Shown here piece by piece: positions 36,901 to 48,165 of a DNA stretch of 64,000 bases. The stretch spans positions 13,044,743-13,108,742 of the forward strand of contig NC_044027.1 in assembly GCF_900496995.4 (NCBI RefSeq), read 5' to 3'. Both the position numbers and the translations under genes were made by a program. This stretch comes from Aquila chrysaetos chrysaetos. Lineage: Eukaryota > Chordata > Aves > Accipitriformes > Accipitridae. Position 1 is the first letter of the stretch. The number at the start of each line of letters is the position of its first letter. The notes under the pieces are model-generated. The model saw only the letters and a list, made by a program, of their open reading frames with translations, had not been told where the DNA came from and ran no database searches.

Positions 36901-39900
36901 CTGTGGTTAACTAGCAATTGTTGTTGTTTATGTGTTTATTAGCTTGTACCCAACATATGCTTAATGGCTTTTCTGCTCATTTTTTTAGCTGTGGTTTTAA
37001 TCTCTGTTTTTGTAAGACACTGTGGCCACAGCAGTCACAAACTGTCTCTTCCCTGCAAGGTCTACTGACCTCTTTGTAAGACGTCCCTTTTGTGACAGGC
37101 TTTGAACTTTTGTCCTCATCTCTAGCACTGCTTTTGGCTGATGAACTGCAAGGAAGAATACAATAGTGAGGAAAATGGCTACGACAAGAAGTCCTGGCTC
37201 AGGGCTGGTCAAGGTGGGATCAAGACCAGACCCATTAGAGAGGGCCGCTAGATCCAAACGAGACCTAAGCAACAGGAGAAAATATTCCTGCTACTCCAGA
37301 GCCAGCTGAAAGGTTACTCCTCTCCCTGTGGGAGATGACAAATTTGGGTTTGGTTTTAAACTGTATCTTCTAGCACCTGAAATGATTTGTATGATGACTC
37401 TGGATGTAGGACCCCAAATAGGAAGACATGTCCTTCAAGGATGATTTGGGAGGACTTCAGATCCCGTTTCCTCAGGGTGATTGCCTGAAACCTCTGTTCA
37501 GCTGCCACCTATGCCTAGGGGTGCCTGAGCCCCTTGGTTTGGGGCCCTGGTGTTTCCAGAGATCTCTTTCAGTAGAGAAATACTTCCGTGCTTACTCTGT
37601 CTCTACACCCAATTGTATCCATAAATCTAGCCTTTATTTAAGTCTCTGAGGAGGCTGGCATTTTTATTGCATGCACGATGAGACTGGGAAAAATTGGTAT
37701 TCCCACAAAATGCTGTCTCTGTAGTCAGAGGAAAAAGTTCACGGTGTGGCTCTCCTGGGAGAATTGGCATCCTAGTGCAAGGAAAGAGTCCAGGATTCGT
37801 TCTGCAAAGAGAGCAAAGAACCTGGTGGCACACAGACCAGAGCTGGGCACTCAGGCCTAAGGGTTTGCCATAGCTGTCCGATTTCTGACAATTCTGGTAT
37901 TGGGAATACCCTAATTTCAGCACATGGGCTGTCTCTCAACTCTGCTCTTAAGTTAGGGATCAGTGGTCCTCCCCTGGCCTGCCCAACCAAACCTGGGAGG
38001 TCCAAATCTCTCCTGTAGCAAGCCTTTCGTGGTAATTGCAGTAGCTGCTCTCTTCTTAACTAGAAAACCAGTGTTTCTGCTCACGTTTTAAACTGAGTCA
38101 GTAAGAAATGCAAACTATTACTTCAATGCCTGCCTTTCTCTTACGGGGCTGGAGGAGCATTACCTTTACTTAGCTGGTAGAATAGATATATTCTGTAACT
38201 CTTCAGGGAATTAATATTCATGTTATTAAGTTTAACATATTGCTCTCGGTTTCACATCTTTTTGGTTTAACAAGCAATTGCAGACTCAAAATGATGAGCT
38301 TGGTTGAAAATGCTGCACCTCTCTTTGGGGTCTGGGGACTGAGTTTTACCAATTAAAGTGGAAATATGTTTGAACTGTACAGTGGAAAATCAACATCCAA
38401 ATTAGTAGCATGTAAGATTAAAAATACTACGGTAGGAGGACCTCACTGGAGACCAGTGTAACCCCCACCTCAACGAGGCTGTCTGGGGGAGCTAGGTTTT
38501 TTCCCTTTGCATAACGTTTGTCCTCGGGGAAGCTCACGGCTCTGATGGGGCCAGAACATCGTTCCTGGACAGTGCTGCAGCCAATGCGACTCCGGAGGAG
38601 AAACTCTTCCATGGGATCACTGCAATGGGACCACAGTGGGTCTCTGCAGAGGGTCAGGCGCAGGCGGACAGAAGTAGCAAACCTCCAGCACCTCTTGCCA
38701 ATATCTGCAGCCAATCCTGATTTGGAGGGGTTGCTTGATAATTTTTTCCAAGCAAGAATGTCTTGGGAGAGATGTCCCACAGACGTGAGGTCCAGCTACT
38801 CACTTTGTTCTGGGGTAGTTGAAGGTTTCTGCCAGGGGCGTTCCCAAAAAAAACACTTCTGGGCTTTCTTTCTAGCCTTCCAATTTAATAGGTGTCTTTG
38901 TGCCTCCTATCCACTGCTGAAATACAATGTGTGACATGCTGGGAATAGTCTTTAAACCAATGAAGTGGTGATTAGAAAAATCTCTCCCACACTTATGTTG
39001 GAAGATACAAAGGGTCGGGTGCTCCTTTACTGCCGGGTCAATTCCTCCTCCCTCCCCAGGAATGACTGCCTCTTTGGAAGGCTGTTCTACCCAGCAGGAT
39101 AGAAAAATATACATCTGTTGCCTTCCTTCTCTGAGGTTATTTTCTAATGTGTTTACATTTTTCAGCCTTCTGTCCCTGTATGGAGTTCTTTTCAAGAATG
39201 CAGTACAAAGTTAAGCTCATCAGGGAAAGCTGCAGTAACGTCAGGTTATTTATTAGAATGGGCAGCAATAATCAATAATAGATGATTTGGAAGAAGTTTA
39301 AAGGTTTTTAATGAGCAATTTATCAGCAACCTGCTTCTAGAACATATTTGTTGGGATTTTCTATCTTAATCCCAAGCAGTGGGCTGCTTTTTCTAATGTC
39401 TGGAAAGTACTCAGAATGATTTGAATGTGATATGAACACCTGAGAGAATATTTTATATTTCAATTAAAAAAAAAAAAAATAAATAAAACCTTTGAACGAA
39501 GCACCCTGTAAGTCTTTGTAGTAAAGGTGGGTTTACTTTGCCCTGGGTTATTGTGTGGCACTGAATTTCACAGCTAAAGCCCACGTTGCATTTGTAAAAT
39601 GTTTTCCCATCTGTGAGTATGGAGTTGTTATTCTTCCAGTGTCCGGGTGTCAGTGCTGCTGTGAGCTCTTCTGTCCTGTTTTTGCTAACCTTGAACGACT
39701 TTCACTTCAGAAGCTGATAACTCGATGCCTTCCATCTCACCACCCATACGTATGCAAAAGCATAAATAAAGAAATAATAAGCCTCCACACCATTAAATTC
39801 GGGGAACTGGTGCATTTCAAATGCAGAAAACAGAAGCAACTGAAAGTCTTGCTAATTTTTACACTAATTTACACCAGAGGGAATAAGAAGTCTCTTAAAT

Positions 39901-40160
39901 CAGATGCTAATTTTGTTTACTTAACTTCCTAGTCAGCACACTGACCTTTCATCCACGAGTAGGAACAAATTAGTGCAGAAGTTTTTTGTGAGACAGGAGA
40001 ACTTGCCTCAACCTGATACTGAATAATACCCAATTAAAGGTACTTCTAAACAACCCTGCTTTCCCTCCTAGAAGGAAGTTTCAGATAAAAGAACAAAATG
40101 ATACGCCTTTTATTTGCCACTTTACAAAATCTCTTCATGTAATGCAAACAACCCTAACCC
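30909..40160. other. Long quiet intergenic stretch
   Basis: No gene is supported over about 9 kb. The longest frame (202 codons, 33852-34460 minus) overlaps a 138-codon antisense frame in GC-balanced DNA and shows no domain. The phrase GGGCCTGATC occurs at about 31791 and again near 33199; it recurs in old amniote repeat relics, but neither copy can be classified. AT-rich parts at 31200-31560, 34560-34990 and 38160-38430 could be regulatory. An A14 run lies at 39466-39479. Confidence 0.5.
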
Positions 40161-40164
40161 TAGT

Positions 40165-40490
40165 GTGTCTGATAGAGGATTTGCAATGCTCTCCGTTATT
40201 GGTAAGAGGATAAGAAGCTTATTACCGTTTATCGGGGGGAGGATAAAAGATCCCCTGTTCCCATTGCTGGTAGGGAATGGGTTTCCATGTTTATCAACAA
40301 TCGGGGAAAGGTGGGTGGGAGGGAGATATTGGGGTAAAAAAAAAGCTGTAAACACACACACAAAAAAAAAATCTTTCTGGTAGGTGGAAGAATGGGAGTT
40401 CTTCATATTTGGTAATGGGATAAGAGACATTGAGCCCACTCTTTGGTGAGATAAGGAGCTTATGCTGAAGTGGAAATGCTTTTTGGTATC
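40165..40490 (+). repeat. Highly degenerate minisatellite, about 33-bp period
   Basis: A (T)TGGTAAG-like word recurs at about 40198, 40267, 40377, 40409, 40442 and 40481, with ATCGGGG variants at about 40230 and 40300 and ATTGGGG near 40330. Steps are about 30-39 bases, except 47 across an A-rich insertion. Most units continue with a GGGATAAGA-like word; compare TTGGTAAGAGGATAAGAAGC at 40198 with TTGGTAATGGGATAAGAGAC at 40409 and TTGGTGAGATAAGGAGC at 40442. The array is far more decayed than the one at 22.9 kb and has a different unit. Confidence 0.65.
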
Positions 40491-43400
40491 AGTGCAGAGA
40501 TCCAGAGGCTGCCTGCTGATTAGGAGGCAGCTGAGCGGCTACCTGGGGATTTGTGAAGGGAACAGGGGGACTCTTCGTGTGGCAGCGGCTCTGGAGTGTA
40601 TCGGCCACAGTGGAGAGTGACGGGGCACCTGCAGCTCCTCGTGCTTGGACAGATGTTTCCCCACGGGCTGGGGATGGGGGACCAGCCAGCGGGTCACGGC
40701 TGTACGAAAGCGAACGAGACGGCAGATGCCAGCTGTGCCTTTGGTCACCGCGGATGTGGCGTGGTGCTGGCCAGGAGATGGTGCCTTCTGTCTCGGGGCA
40801 TACAGGGCTCGAAAGTTATTTGACATAGAGGCGTCTCCAGCATCGTCCCTTCTGCCACATCCTGCTCTGTCCAGACCACAAGGTCTCTTCTCCGAGGAAA
40901 ACCGAGCTGTTTCTGCTCAGCCTGGGAGATGGTGATGAGGCAGGAGGAAAAGCAGAAATCCAGACCCGCACCACGTGTGTGAAGGGATGCCTGTCCCTTC
41001 CTCGGTCTGGAGGTAACGTTTCATTTCCCTAGCCATGCTCTCATCGTCGGGTTGATGTAAATTTAATATCTTTGGGTTATAATGACAGAAAACAAAACAA
41101 TTTCCAGGCATTTGTCGCACAGTAAATGAACGAGACAATGCATCAGCGGGCAGAACATTTGATTCACTGAGCTGTAGAGGCAGCTGCCTGCAACAACACA
41201 TTCAAGTGCTTGTTGCGAAGAAAATTGAGCGAAGCAGCTGGCGGGAGGAGGAGGAGGAGGAGAGTGTCATGGTGGGCCCCAACACTGCTCGGTACATCAG
41301 GTGCTGAGACGCTGCAGGGCTGGGTGGGCGTCAGAGGTGGTTAAAAGTCAAACGTATCTAAATGTTAAATTTGTGGCACAAGTCTTGTTTAAAATAGGCT
41401 CCTTCTACAGCCGGAGGCTGGTGGCATATTTTAGATATAAATGGCTTTCTGCTGCAGCTGGAGTGGCGGAGGGGTGACCTCTAAGCCAGCACCTGCGCTG
41501 TGTCGGTGGCACATGATGTTTTGAACATTTCTGGCACCCGTTCCGCTGCAGCCGCTCTTTCCCACATAAGTTTTGCCACGCGCCTGGTTTGCAAAGAGTC
41601 CTGAAACAGCGATGGGGCAAGCCCGCCTGCCGCGCTGGGGTCGTCAGGAACTCTTTGGTTTTACTTCCCCAAATGCAGATTGGGGTGTGTTGCTCAGGCC
41701 GGGCCAGATGTGGGGTCAGCAGGATCTCCTCCGCTCGGCTGTGGCTCATGCTTCTGTGTCAAGGCACAGCTGGAGCAAAACCCCATCAAACCTCCTTTCG
41801 CAGGCTCAGGGTGGCGAACTGCTCTCCCCTCCTATCTTGCATGTGGCAATGAAATAGGAACTGCTGGCACTGGCTAGAAGCAATAATTTAGATTATACAC
41901 ACACACATACCCCCCAGAAAATGAGGATATTAGCTACACAGTCCTAGGGACACTTAACGATAGCAGATATCTAATTCCTCTCGGAACTCTTTTGTAAATC
42001 TCCGCCAAGGAGTCAGAGCCACTGTTGCATCCACCTCTGCCAACTGAAGCATCTTCTGTGGTTCTCCTCTTCTCCTGGGAGCCATGAGAGGACCCAGGTC
42101 ACAGCAGCAGCAGCCTGCGCTTGTGAGATCCCCAGGCACAGATCTGATGGTCAGGCCAGCTCCTTTCTTCCTTTCAGAGTGACTTTATCCATAAGCACGT
42201 GTATCATTATAGCAGTACAATTCCTGTAGCTGTGGTTCTCTAAAGGCAGAAAGGAGACAAGACTTACGAGGAAGTTAATAGGACTTTTTTAACCTGCTAA
42301 CGGCACTGAAGGAATGGAAAAGACGCTATCCACCATACAAACCTTTCTTCAAACATGTAGTGCTATGCAGATGAGACTGTACCACCTGTCCCCAAAACTT
42401 CCTTGTTTTAGTGCTTTGTATCAATTTTAGACCCTTACCAGTCTGTGCCAATGTGACTGCTTCCAGCTAAAACATCCTAGGAAACTTCAGAGAAAAACAG
42501 TGAGAGAAAAGAGATCCTTTCTTTACTTTCCTTTTTAATCAGCTGTTTAACCTAGTAACTCTTATTTTATTTTATTTTGTTTAGTTTGAGTAAGGACTTT
42601 CAAGGTAGCAATGGCTCCCTGTGAAAGAAAAAAAGAAAAATAGAAAGACTGCCATATTTTTTTTAAAGTCAGTTTTCACATGCTTGTTAGTTTTTGGCAG
42701 CTTCACAGTCTGCCACTTAAATTAATTTTTCAGAGGTAGCCACTAATTGTCTTTATTTTCTGGAGACCCTGGGGTGCAATGCTCAGAGCTGAGCGTTCTG
42801 CAACAGGGAACAACTTGTGTTTTCCAACAAAAGTAGGTTTAGGCTGACTTGTGACTTAGAAAAAAGAAACTGCAGACACAAGTACAGCATGGGACCCCAT
42901 CTCAGCTTTTGGGTAGCCCCCTCAGTTCCTGCAAACCAAAACTGGCCTTAAATGAACCAGGGTGAGGAGAGGCGAACTCGCCCTTAAGCTCATGGCAGAG
43001 AAGTGTGAGTAAAATGTGGGCTCTCGTACTAAGTGCATTTTGCTATATATGTCATTCAGTGTGGCTCCTTTTTGGTCCCAGATGGTGAACTCCCGCTGCC
43101 AGGTGACCCGTCCTCCTGTCTGGAAGCTGCTGCTCCCATTAGGACCTGGGGACCATGAGTTAAGGTACAGAGGGAGATTATTTTGCAGCCAGCTCTAGCT
43201 AATCCTATTGTATTTCTACCTCCGTTCTCCAGTGTCTGGAGACGAGCGTGGGGGCCGTCTGTCCGTGCGCTGCACTGGTCACTAGGTTTCTTCCCTGGAG
43301 AAATGTCCTCTTAATCCTCCCTGTTGCCGTAGGGCCAAGAAGCCAGCACAGCCCAGGACCGCCGCTGCCGCGCGGTGCGTGGCAGTCCTCAGCCCAAAGG

Positions 43401-44265
43401 GTTCAGACTGGAGGGTTAAATCCATATTCATGGCTCTCCCTCCCACCACGCTGCAGATCTGGGATTTGGGCTGCCTCCCTCGCAGATGGGAAGGCCAGCA
43501 GGATGCTCCTCGGATCCAGATCCAGAGCTCAGGTCTTTTCAGATAAGGATTTAGGTTTGGGCTTCTCTCCAGTTGGGTACAGGCAACAGATTCATGCCTT
43601 GCTTATCCTCCCCTTGACAAACCCTCCAGCTCTGAGGATAAGCTCCAAGCCTAACTAGTTATCAAAGGGATCCAGATGCCAGCTAGCTGAGTGTGCTTTC
43701 TGGCGAGGACCAGCGTTGGGCTTTGGCCTCTCCAAAGGATTGCCGAGTGGAGCGGCAGTCATGAAACGGCTCCAGGGGGGCTGGCAGCAGACCGGGCTGC
43801 CAGTGTGCGCGTTTATTTATCGGCAGTGGAAACTCGCACGCTGTGTCTGCCGAGGCGCTCGAGCTATTTTCTTTGTGGATGTTGCTCTGTGAATTGGGTG
43901 GAGTTGTTTACTTTTAGAGCAGCAAAGTGTGTCCGTTGGCTTTAGGTAGGAGCAGAGAAAGAGGATGGAAACTTGTCCGCTGGGAGCTCAGTTCCCTGTT
44001 GCTGCGTGCCAAACTTTCACGGTAAAACTCCCCCAAATCTCAAGGGTTTTGGTCTCTGCGCTGGGGCCTGAGGACCCGCGGTGGGATCTGTGCTGGTGTG
44101 TCAGGAGCTCGGCGAAGGGTGCAACGAGATGGGGAGACCTGCTGCCCCAGCCAAGAGTGGGAGAGGGGAAGCGCGTTCTATGGCTTTTCACAAGCATTAA
44201 GAGCGCTGTCTTGTGTTTTTATTTAATTTCCCCACCCACAAACGCTTGCGAGGGCCACGGTTCAG
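40491..44265. other. Intergenic DNA, GC rising, no supported gene
   Basis: Frames of up to 136 codons reflect higher GC rather than genes; none has a domain or coherent splicing. A (GGA)n tract lies at 41244-41263 and a short (AC)n tract near 41896-41910. CpG density rises locally near 40560-40780 and 43340-43380. The part from 42200 to 42760 is AT-rich and featureless. Confidence 0.5.
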
Positions 44266-44269
44266 CCTA

Positions 44270-44490
44270 GCCTCCGTGCTTGCAGCCTTTTCGCCGCCCC
44301 ACCAGGAGCGTGACCGGCCGCGGGTCCAGACCCTGCTCGCCCGGGGGACCCGGGCACGCGCTGCCCACCCAAAATAAATCTCCGAGACCCCCCCTTAGCC
44401 AGCTGCTGCCCCGGCCACGCGCCCCACGGCGAGAGGCTGCTGGCGAGGCTCTCCCTGCCCTCGTGCCCACGGATGGCGGGGGAGTTCTCG
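44270..44490. promoter_or_regulatory. CpG-dense patch
   Basis: Roughly 25 CpG dinucleotides in about 220 bases, with words such as 'gtgaccggccgcgggtcc' and 'ccccggccacgcgcccc'. It ends sharply at about 44545, where an AT-rich block begins. No exon is recognised, and the frames through it on both strands (about 67-88 codons) look like GC artefacts. Confidence 0.5.
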
Positions 44491-44544
44491 TATCCCCTTT
44501 CCAGATGAAACTTTCTCTCTGGAGCTTAACGCCAGCAAAGGAAT

Positions 44545-45210
44545 GATTTGCTCTTACAGCCTGTTAATGAATTTCTGAAATAAGGAATTAATTACCGTCT
44601 GTCTAAATTAGAGTTGTCCTATCCTTTGAGATCCATCTTTTTGATTCTAATTAATTTTAAAAATTACTTTTAGAGTCTTCAGTAGAGATTCTAATTTATT
44701 TTACTCTAATATTATTTCTCTGATAAGCAATTTAATTTTTAGATCGGAATCCGCCTAATCTCAAATTTGTCACACAAACTCTGCTCTCTAAGATACTGTT
44801 TACAGCTTTTTGGAGATGATAGATCACGATGCACAAATCATTCTTTCTTCTTTTTCCTTTTTAAACACCTGAATGTGTGTGTTCAAAGGAGATTAATTGA
44901 AACCATTCACTGTGCTATGTTTAGGAAAGATCCTTAATATTTTAGAACCAAAAACAAATATTAGTTATAAAGCTTTTCTAATTGCACTTTTTCATGGAGA
45001 AAAATGCATGTCTAATTTGCTTTTTTAAAGGAACGTTTGCTTTATGGGTATTTGCTAGAGTTTGACAGTTATTTAACTGGCTGTTTTTATTAACTCGTGT
45101 TCTCGGCATCAAGTGCAATGGCAGCTGGGGAAAATTCAAATATCAATTTTATCTTCTTATCAAAGCTGCCATCCCACAGGCTGCAATAAACTTTGTAGCA
45201 AGCTTCATTC
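44545..45210. promoter_or_regulatory. Candidate AT-rich conserved noncoding element
   Basis: About 660 bases with no sizeable open frame and many homeodomain-like cores: GGAATTAATTACCG, GATTCTAATTAATTTT, CTAATTTATTTTAC and GGAGATTAATTGAAACC. It lies between the CpG patches at 44.3 and 45.4 kb. The arrangement resembles an enhancer embedded in unmethylated DNA; this is inference from composition only. Confidence 0.35.
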
Positions 45211-45289
45211 TGACTACTGAATTTGTCCTGCTTGAGTTTTGGACTTCAGATCATTATTTTTGTTTATTGTGGGGATTGCAACACCTCAG

Positions 45290-45510
45290 CTGATGCTGCA
45301 GCTCCTGACGTACGGAGTGCCTCCTCCCCCGGGTCTTCAGGCCGAATAGAAAGGGCTGTGAAGGGCGAGCGCTCAGCCGGCCGGCGTTCCTCATCCTCTG
45401 TGGGGTGGCAGCGCCGACGCGGGGCCACGGCGAGGACAAGGACGGGTGTATTTGTGAGACTTGGAGATCGGGGAAGGGCAGCTTGCGTAAAAGGCTGGGT
45501 CTCCGTTGTG
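45290..45510. promoter_or_regulatory. CpG-dense patch
   Basis: CpG-rich sequence, densest at 45360-45450 ('gggcgagcgctcagccggcc' and 'cagcgccgacgcggggccac'). No exon structure is visible. It forms the right flank of the AT-rich block before it. Confidence 0.4.
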
Positions 45511-46185
45511 ACGGATGGTGTGTAGGCACACAGCCCTCTTCTCAGCAGAGGAAAGGACCAACCAGAGTAAAGGGTTGAGGAGACACTGCAGCATCTCCCT
45601 CGCTATGAACATTTCTTTTTTTCTCTTTTTTTTTTCTTTTTTTCCCTGTCAGACATGCTTAAAATTTGGTAGAAGGTTTAAAAATATATTAGCAGGGCGC
45701 AGAGACATAACCTGAAGTCTTACAATGTCTACCCAAATTCTTGCAAGCAAAGCCCTAGAGAGTCCTGGAAGTCTTTCTGGTGATCTCGGGGGAATTTGGA
45801 TTCTCCTAGGAGGTCTCATTTGTGGAGGAGACCGCTGCTGCCAAGTACCCTGCTCGGCTGCTGCTCTGCAGTCCCTCCGTGCCCCACCTTGGGGTACACT
45901 ACAGACCATTTTTTGGCCCTGGCATGTGTTGAGGAGCTCTAGTGCATGAAGCGGATGCGGTTGCTTGGCCGTGCATCTGCTTGGTGTGTAAGGCATCCTG
46001 TAAGAACCGAACTCCCTATATTTGTATGCAAGCTAGGAAAGAAACTCCTTAGTCATTTTGGACAATTTTACATTATAGTTTGTTTGGGTTCTTAAGCTCC
46101 TTCTATTTGTATTTTTTAATTCCCACCTGTGTGTGGTATGGATCTTGGATTCTAAGAATCCCAGATGCTTAGCAGATGGTTAGCT
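45511..46185. other. Intergenic DNA, no supported gene
   Basis: A T-rich run near 45606-45645 and frames of up to 115 codons without domains. Nothing else is seen. Confidence 0.5.
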
Positions 46186-46187
46186 TG

Positions 46188-46430
46188 AAAAAATAATCAG
46201 AGAGGCAGCAAAATTCTGTGTTCATGAGCTCCTATTTATTTCAATCTGGTGTTTTGCCTCACAACAAGACTAATAAGCAATTACTCTAGCATCTCAAATG
46301 CTTATGCAGTGTAAATGCATCTGTCAACCAGATTCAACATCATCAATAAAGCTGCCAAAGCTGTTCATAATTCAATGATATATGCTTTGAGCATCTTTTT
46401 TGAATATAATTTAAAGATTGCAGTCCTATG
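46188..46430. promoter_or_regulatory. Candidate conserved noncoding element
   Basis: A non-repetitive AT-rich block with no open frame, containing 'actaataagcaattactcta', 'tcatcaataaagctgccaaa' and 'gctgttcataattcaatgat'. It has the even, complex texture of vertebrate enhancers rather than simple-sequence AT. The call is by eye only. Confidence 0.25.
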
Positions 46431-47105
46431 ATTCCGACATTATTTTCTATGTGTTTAAAATACCTCCAGCTGGAAAGATCCATGTATGCATCACATAATC
46501 ACCTCTGCCTGTGTGGACCACTAGAAACTGTGCCATTTGGCTTGCGTGCTGGTCTTACTTTCTGGCTAGTCTCTGACAGGGCTCCCACAAGGGCTGCTGG
46601 GTCTGCAAGAGTCTTTCTGGGATTTGCAGTATTTCTTTGCTCCTTTCTGGTGAAATTCACCCCTGCGCAGAACTTTATCGAAGTGCTGTAAGCCTTGTGT
46701 GCTGCGCATGAAGGGAACTTGTTAACAGGGAAGGTGTACTCTGCAATACCCTGGGGGAATATTTTTGGTTTGAAATATCTTTCACAGCCAGATGTCATTA
46801 GGAAACAGCCTCTACATGTATGTATACACATCTTAACTGCTTTTCTGGATTTCAACCCAATTTGACAGAGATGTTCCAGATATGTTTTCATTAATGCATA
46901 TGAACAAATCATGGTGCACTTCTGCAAACTGGTACCTTACCTTAGCTTTAAAATTACTTAAGACTAGAATCCAGCACAGGCATTGAGGGTCCCCTGTGCT
47001 GCTCTCCCACCACCTTTATACCTCCCTCCTCTCCCCTCTCCCTACCACTGCAACCTCCTTCCTTCTCTCTGCACCTTGCTGTGTGCCCGTAAACATCGTG
47101 TATCG
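46431..47105. other. Intergenic DNA, no supported gene
   Basis: A 142-codon minus frame (46499-46927) has no recognisable domain. A pyrimidine-rich stretch runs from about 47000 to 47085. Nothing else is seen. Confidence 0.5.
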
Positions 47106-47109
47106 TTAT

Positions 47110-47345
47110 ATCCCATCAATGCTTGTGGAAACAGCCATGCTGTAGAAAGCTGTAATATTCATGCCTCAGCTGAAGAAAGAGCAGCCCCACAAGCTCCGCC
47201 GTTCATTAGATCCCAACATGTCCATGTGGGAAGGGCATTTATGAATGTCCCAGCTGTGGGAAAAGCTTCAGTCAGATCTTGCAGTTTGCCTTAAGACACA
47301 AATCCATGGGAGACGGTCCTTCATTAGTGTCAGTGCTGGTGGGGC
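47110..47345 (+). pseudogene. Broken C2H2 zinc-finger fragment
   Basis: One frame starting near 47240 reads YECPSCGKSFSQ, the C-x2-C-x3-F half of a Kruppel-type C2H2 finger. It continues to a histidine at 47297-47299. A one-base shift then gives HGRRSF, a decayed form of the HTGERPF linker, and a CGK-like piece follows. Just upstream another frame reads FIRSQHVHVG, resembling the end of a previous finger and its linker, again offset by a frameshift. Further upstream INACGNS recalls a CG-containing knuckle. With at least two frameshifts and lost ligands this cannot make a working protein. It is either a decayed tandem-finger gene or a retrocopy; no tail is seen. Confidence 0.6.
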
Positions 47346-47775
47346 AATGCTTCCAACCTAGGGCATCACGTTGAGAAAACACGGAGTATTTTGTATGGCA
47401 AACGTCAGGTGGTCTGGTTGGTCCCCACAGGTTGCTGGTCTGGTGGGGGGGGACCGCGACCTGCCTGGGGTCCCAGCTTTAACTCCCGTCTGCTGGGGAA
47501 CTTGTAATTATCCATTGGCCATGCCCAGAGACCTCGGTGACGCTGAGCTCCTGTTGTGCCAAGCACCGCGCGGACCCGTGCTAAGAGAAGCATCGTCCTC
47601 CTCTGCGCTAATGCTTGTACCGACATGAACTAACAGGTGGAGAAATGCAGGGGGTGGAGGGGGGCCCTTCGCTACCGGCAGGCTTTCGGGCAGGCTGGCT
47701 GCGAGCACAACTGGTAGCTGTACGCAGCCAAATCATTAGCAATTGTCCTGGTTTGCCACCTGCCTACCCATTATT
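47346..47775. other. Intergenic DNA, no supported gene
   Basis: GC-balanced sequence with an eight-base G run near 47444 and overlapping short frames on both strands. No gene is supported. Confidence 0.5.
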
Positions 47776-47779
47776 TTCT

Positions 47780-48165
47780 GATCGCGCTCATCCGGTTGGG
47801 GAGTTTCAGCATCCCGAGGGCGGTAAGCTCTCGTTCGCGGATGAAACGAGGAGGGGGCATCAATTTAGCTTTGCCAAAAGGCCTCCCCGGGAAGCGCCGT
47901 GCTCCGCTCGCTGCGTGAAGGATTTCGCACGCTGCTCGTGCCATGTCCGGAGGAGCTGGAGAGCTGCAGTTTAACTCCCCCGTCCCAGCGGCGCTGCGTG
48001 CCCGCTGCTGGGCGCGATGCCCAGCAGCTCTCGGGGGCCGGTGCCAGCGAGGGCGGTAATTACTGCTGAGCGGGGTTTGTTACGCTCGTGTCTTGGGGCT
48101 GCTCCTGCAGCCCCTCCTGGTGCTGAGCTTTCCAGCCCCCATAACCGGAGCCGCCTCCTGATGCA
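47780..48165. promoter_or_regulatory. CpG-rich patch
   Basis: CpG-rich words cluster here ('ctctcgttcgcggatg', 'ctccgctcgctgcgtg', 'gcgaggg'). Both strands have frames of about 120-130 codons running through it, which GC-rich DNA gives by chance. It lies about 450 bases right of the zinc-finger relic. No splice-consistent exon is seen. Confidence 0.35.
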
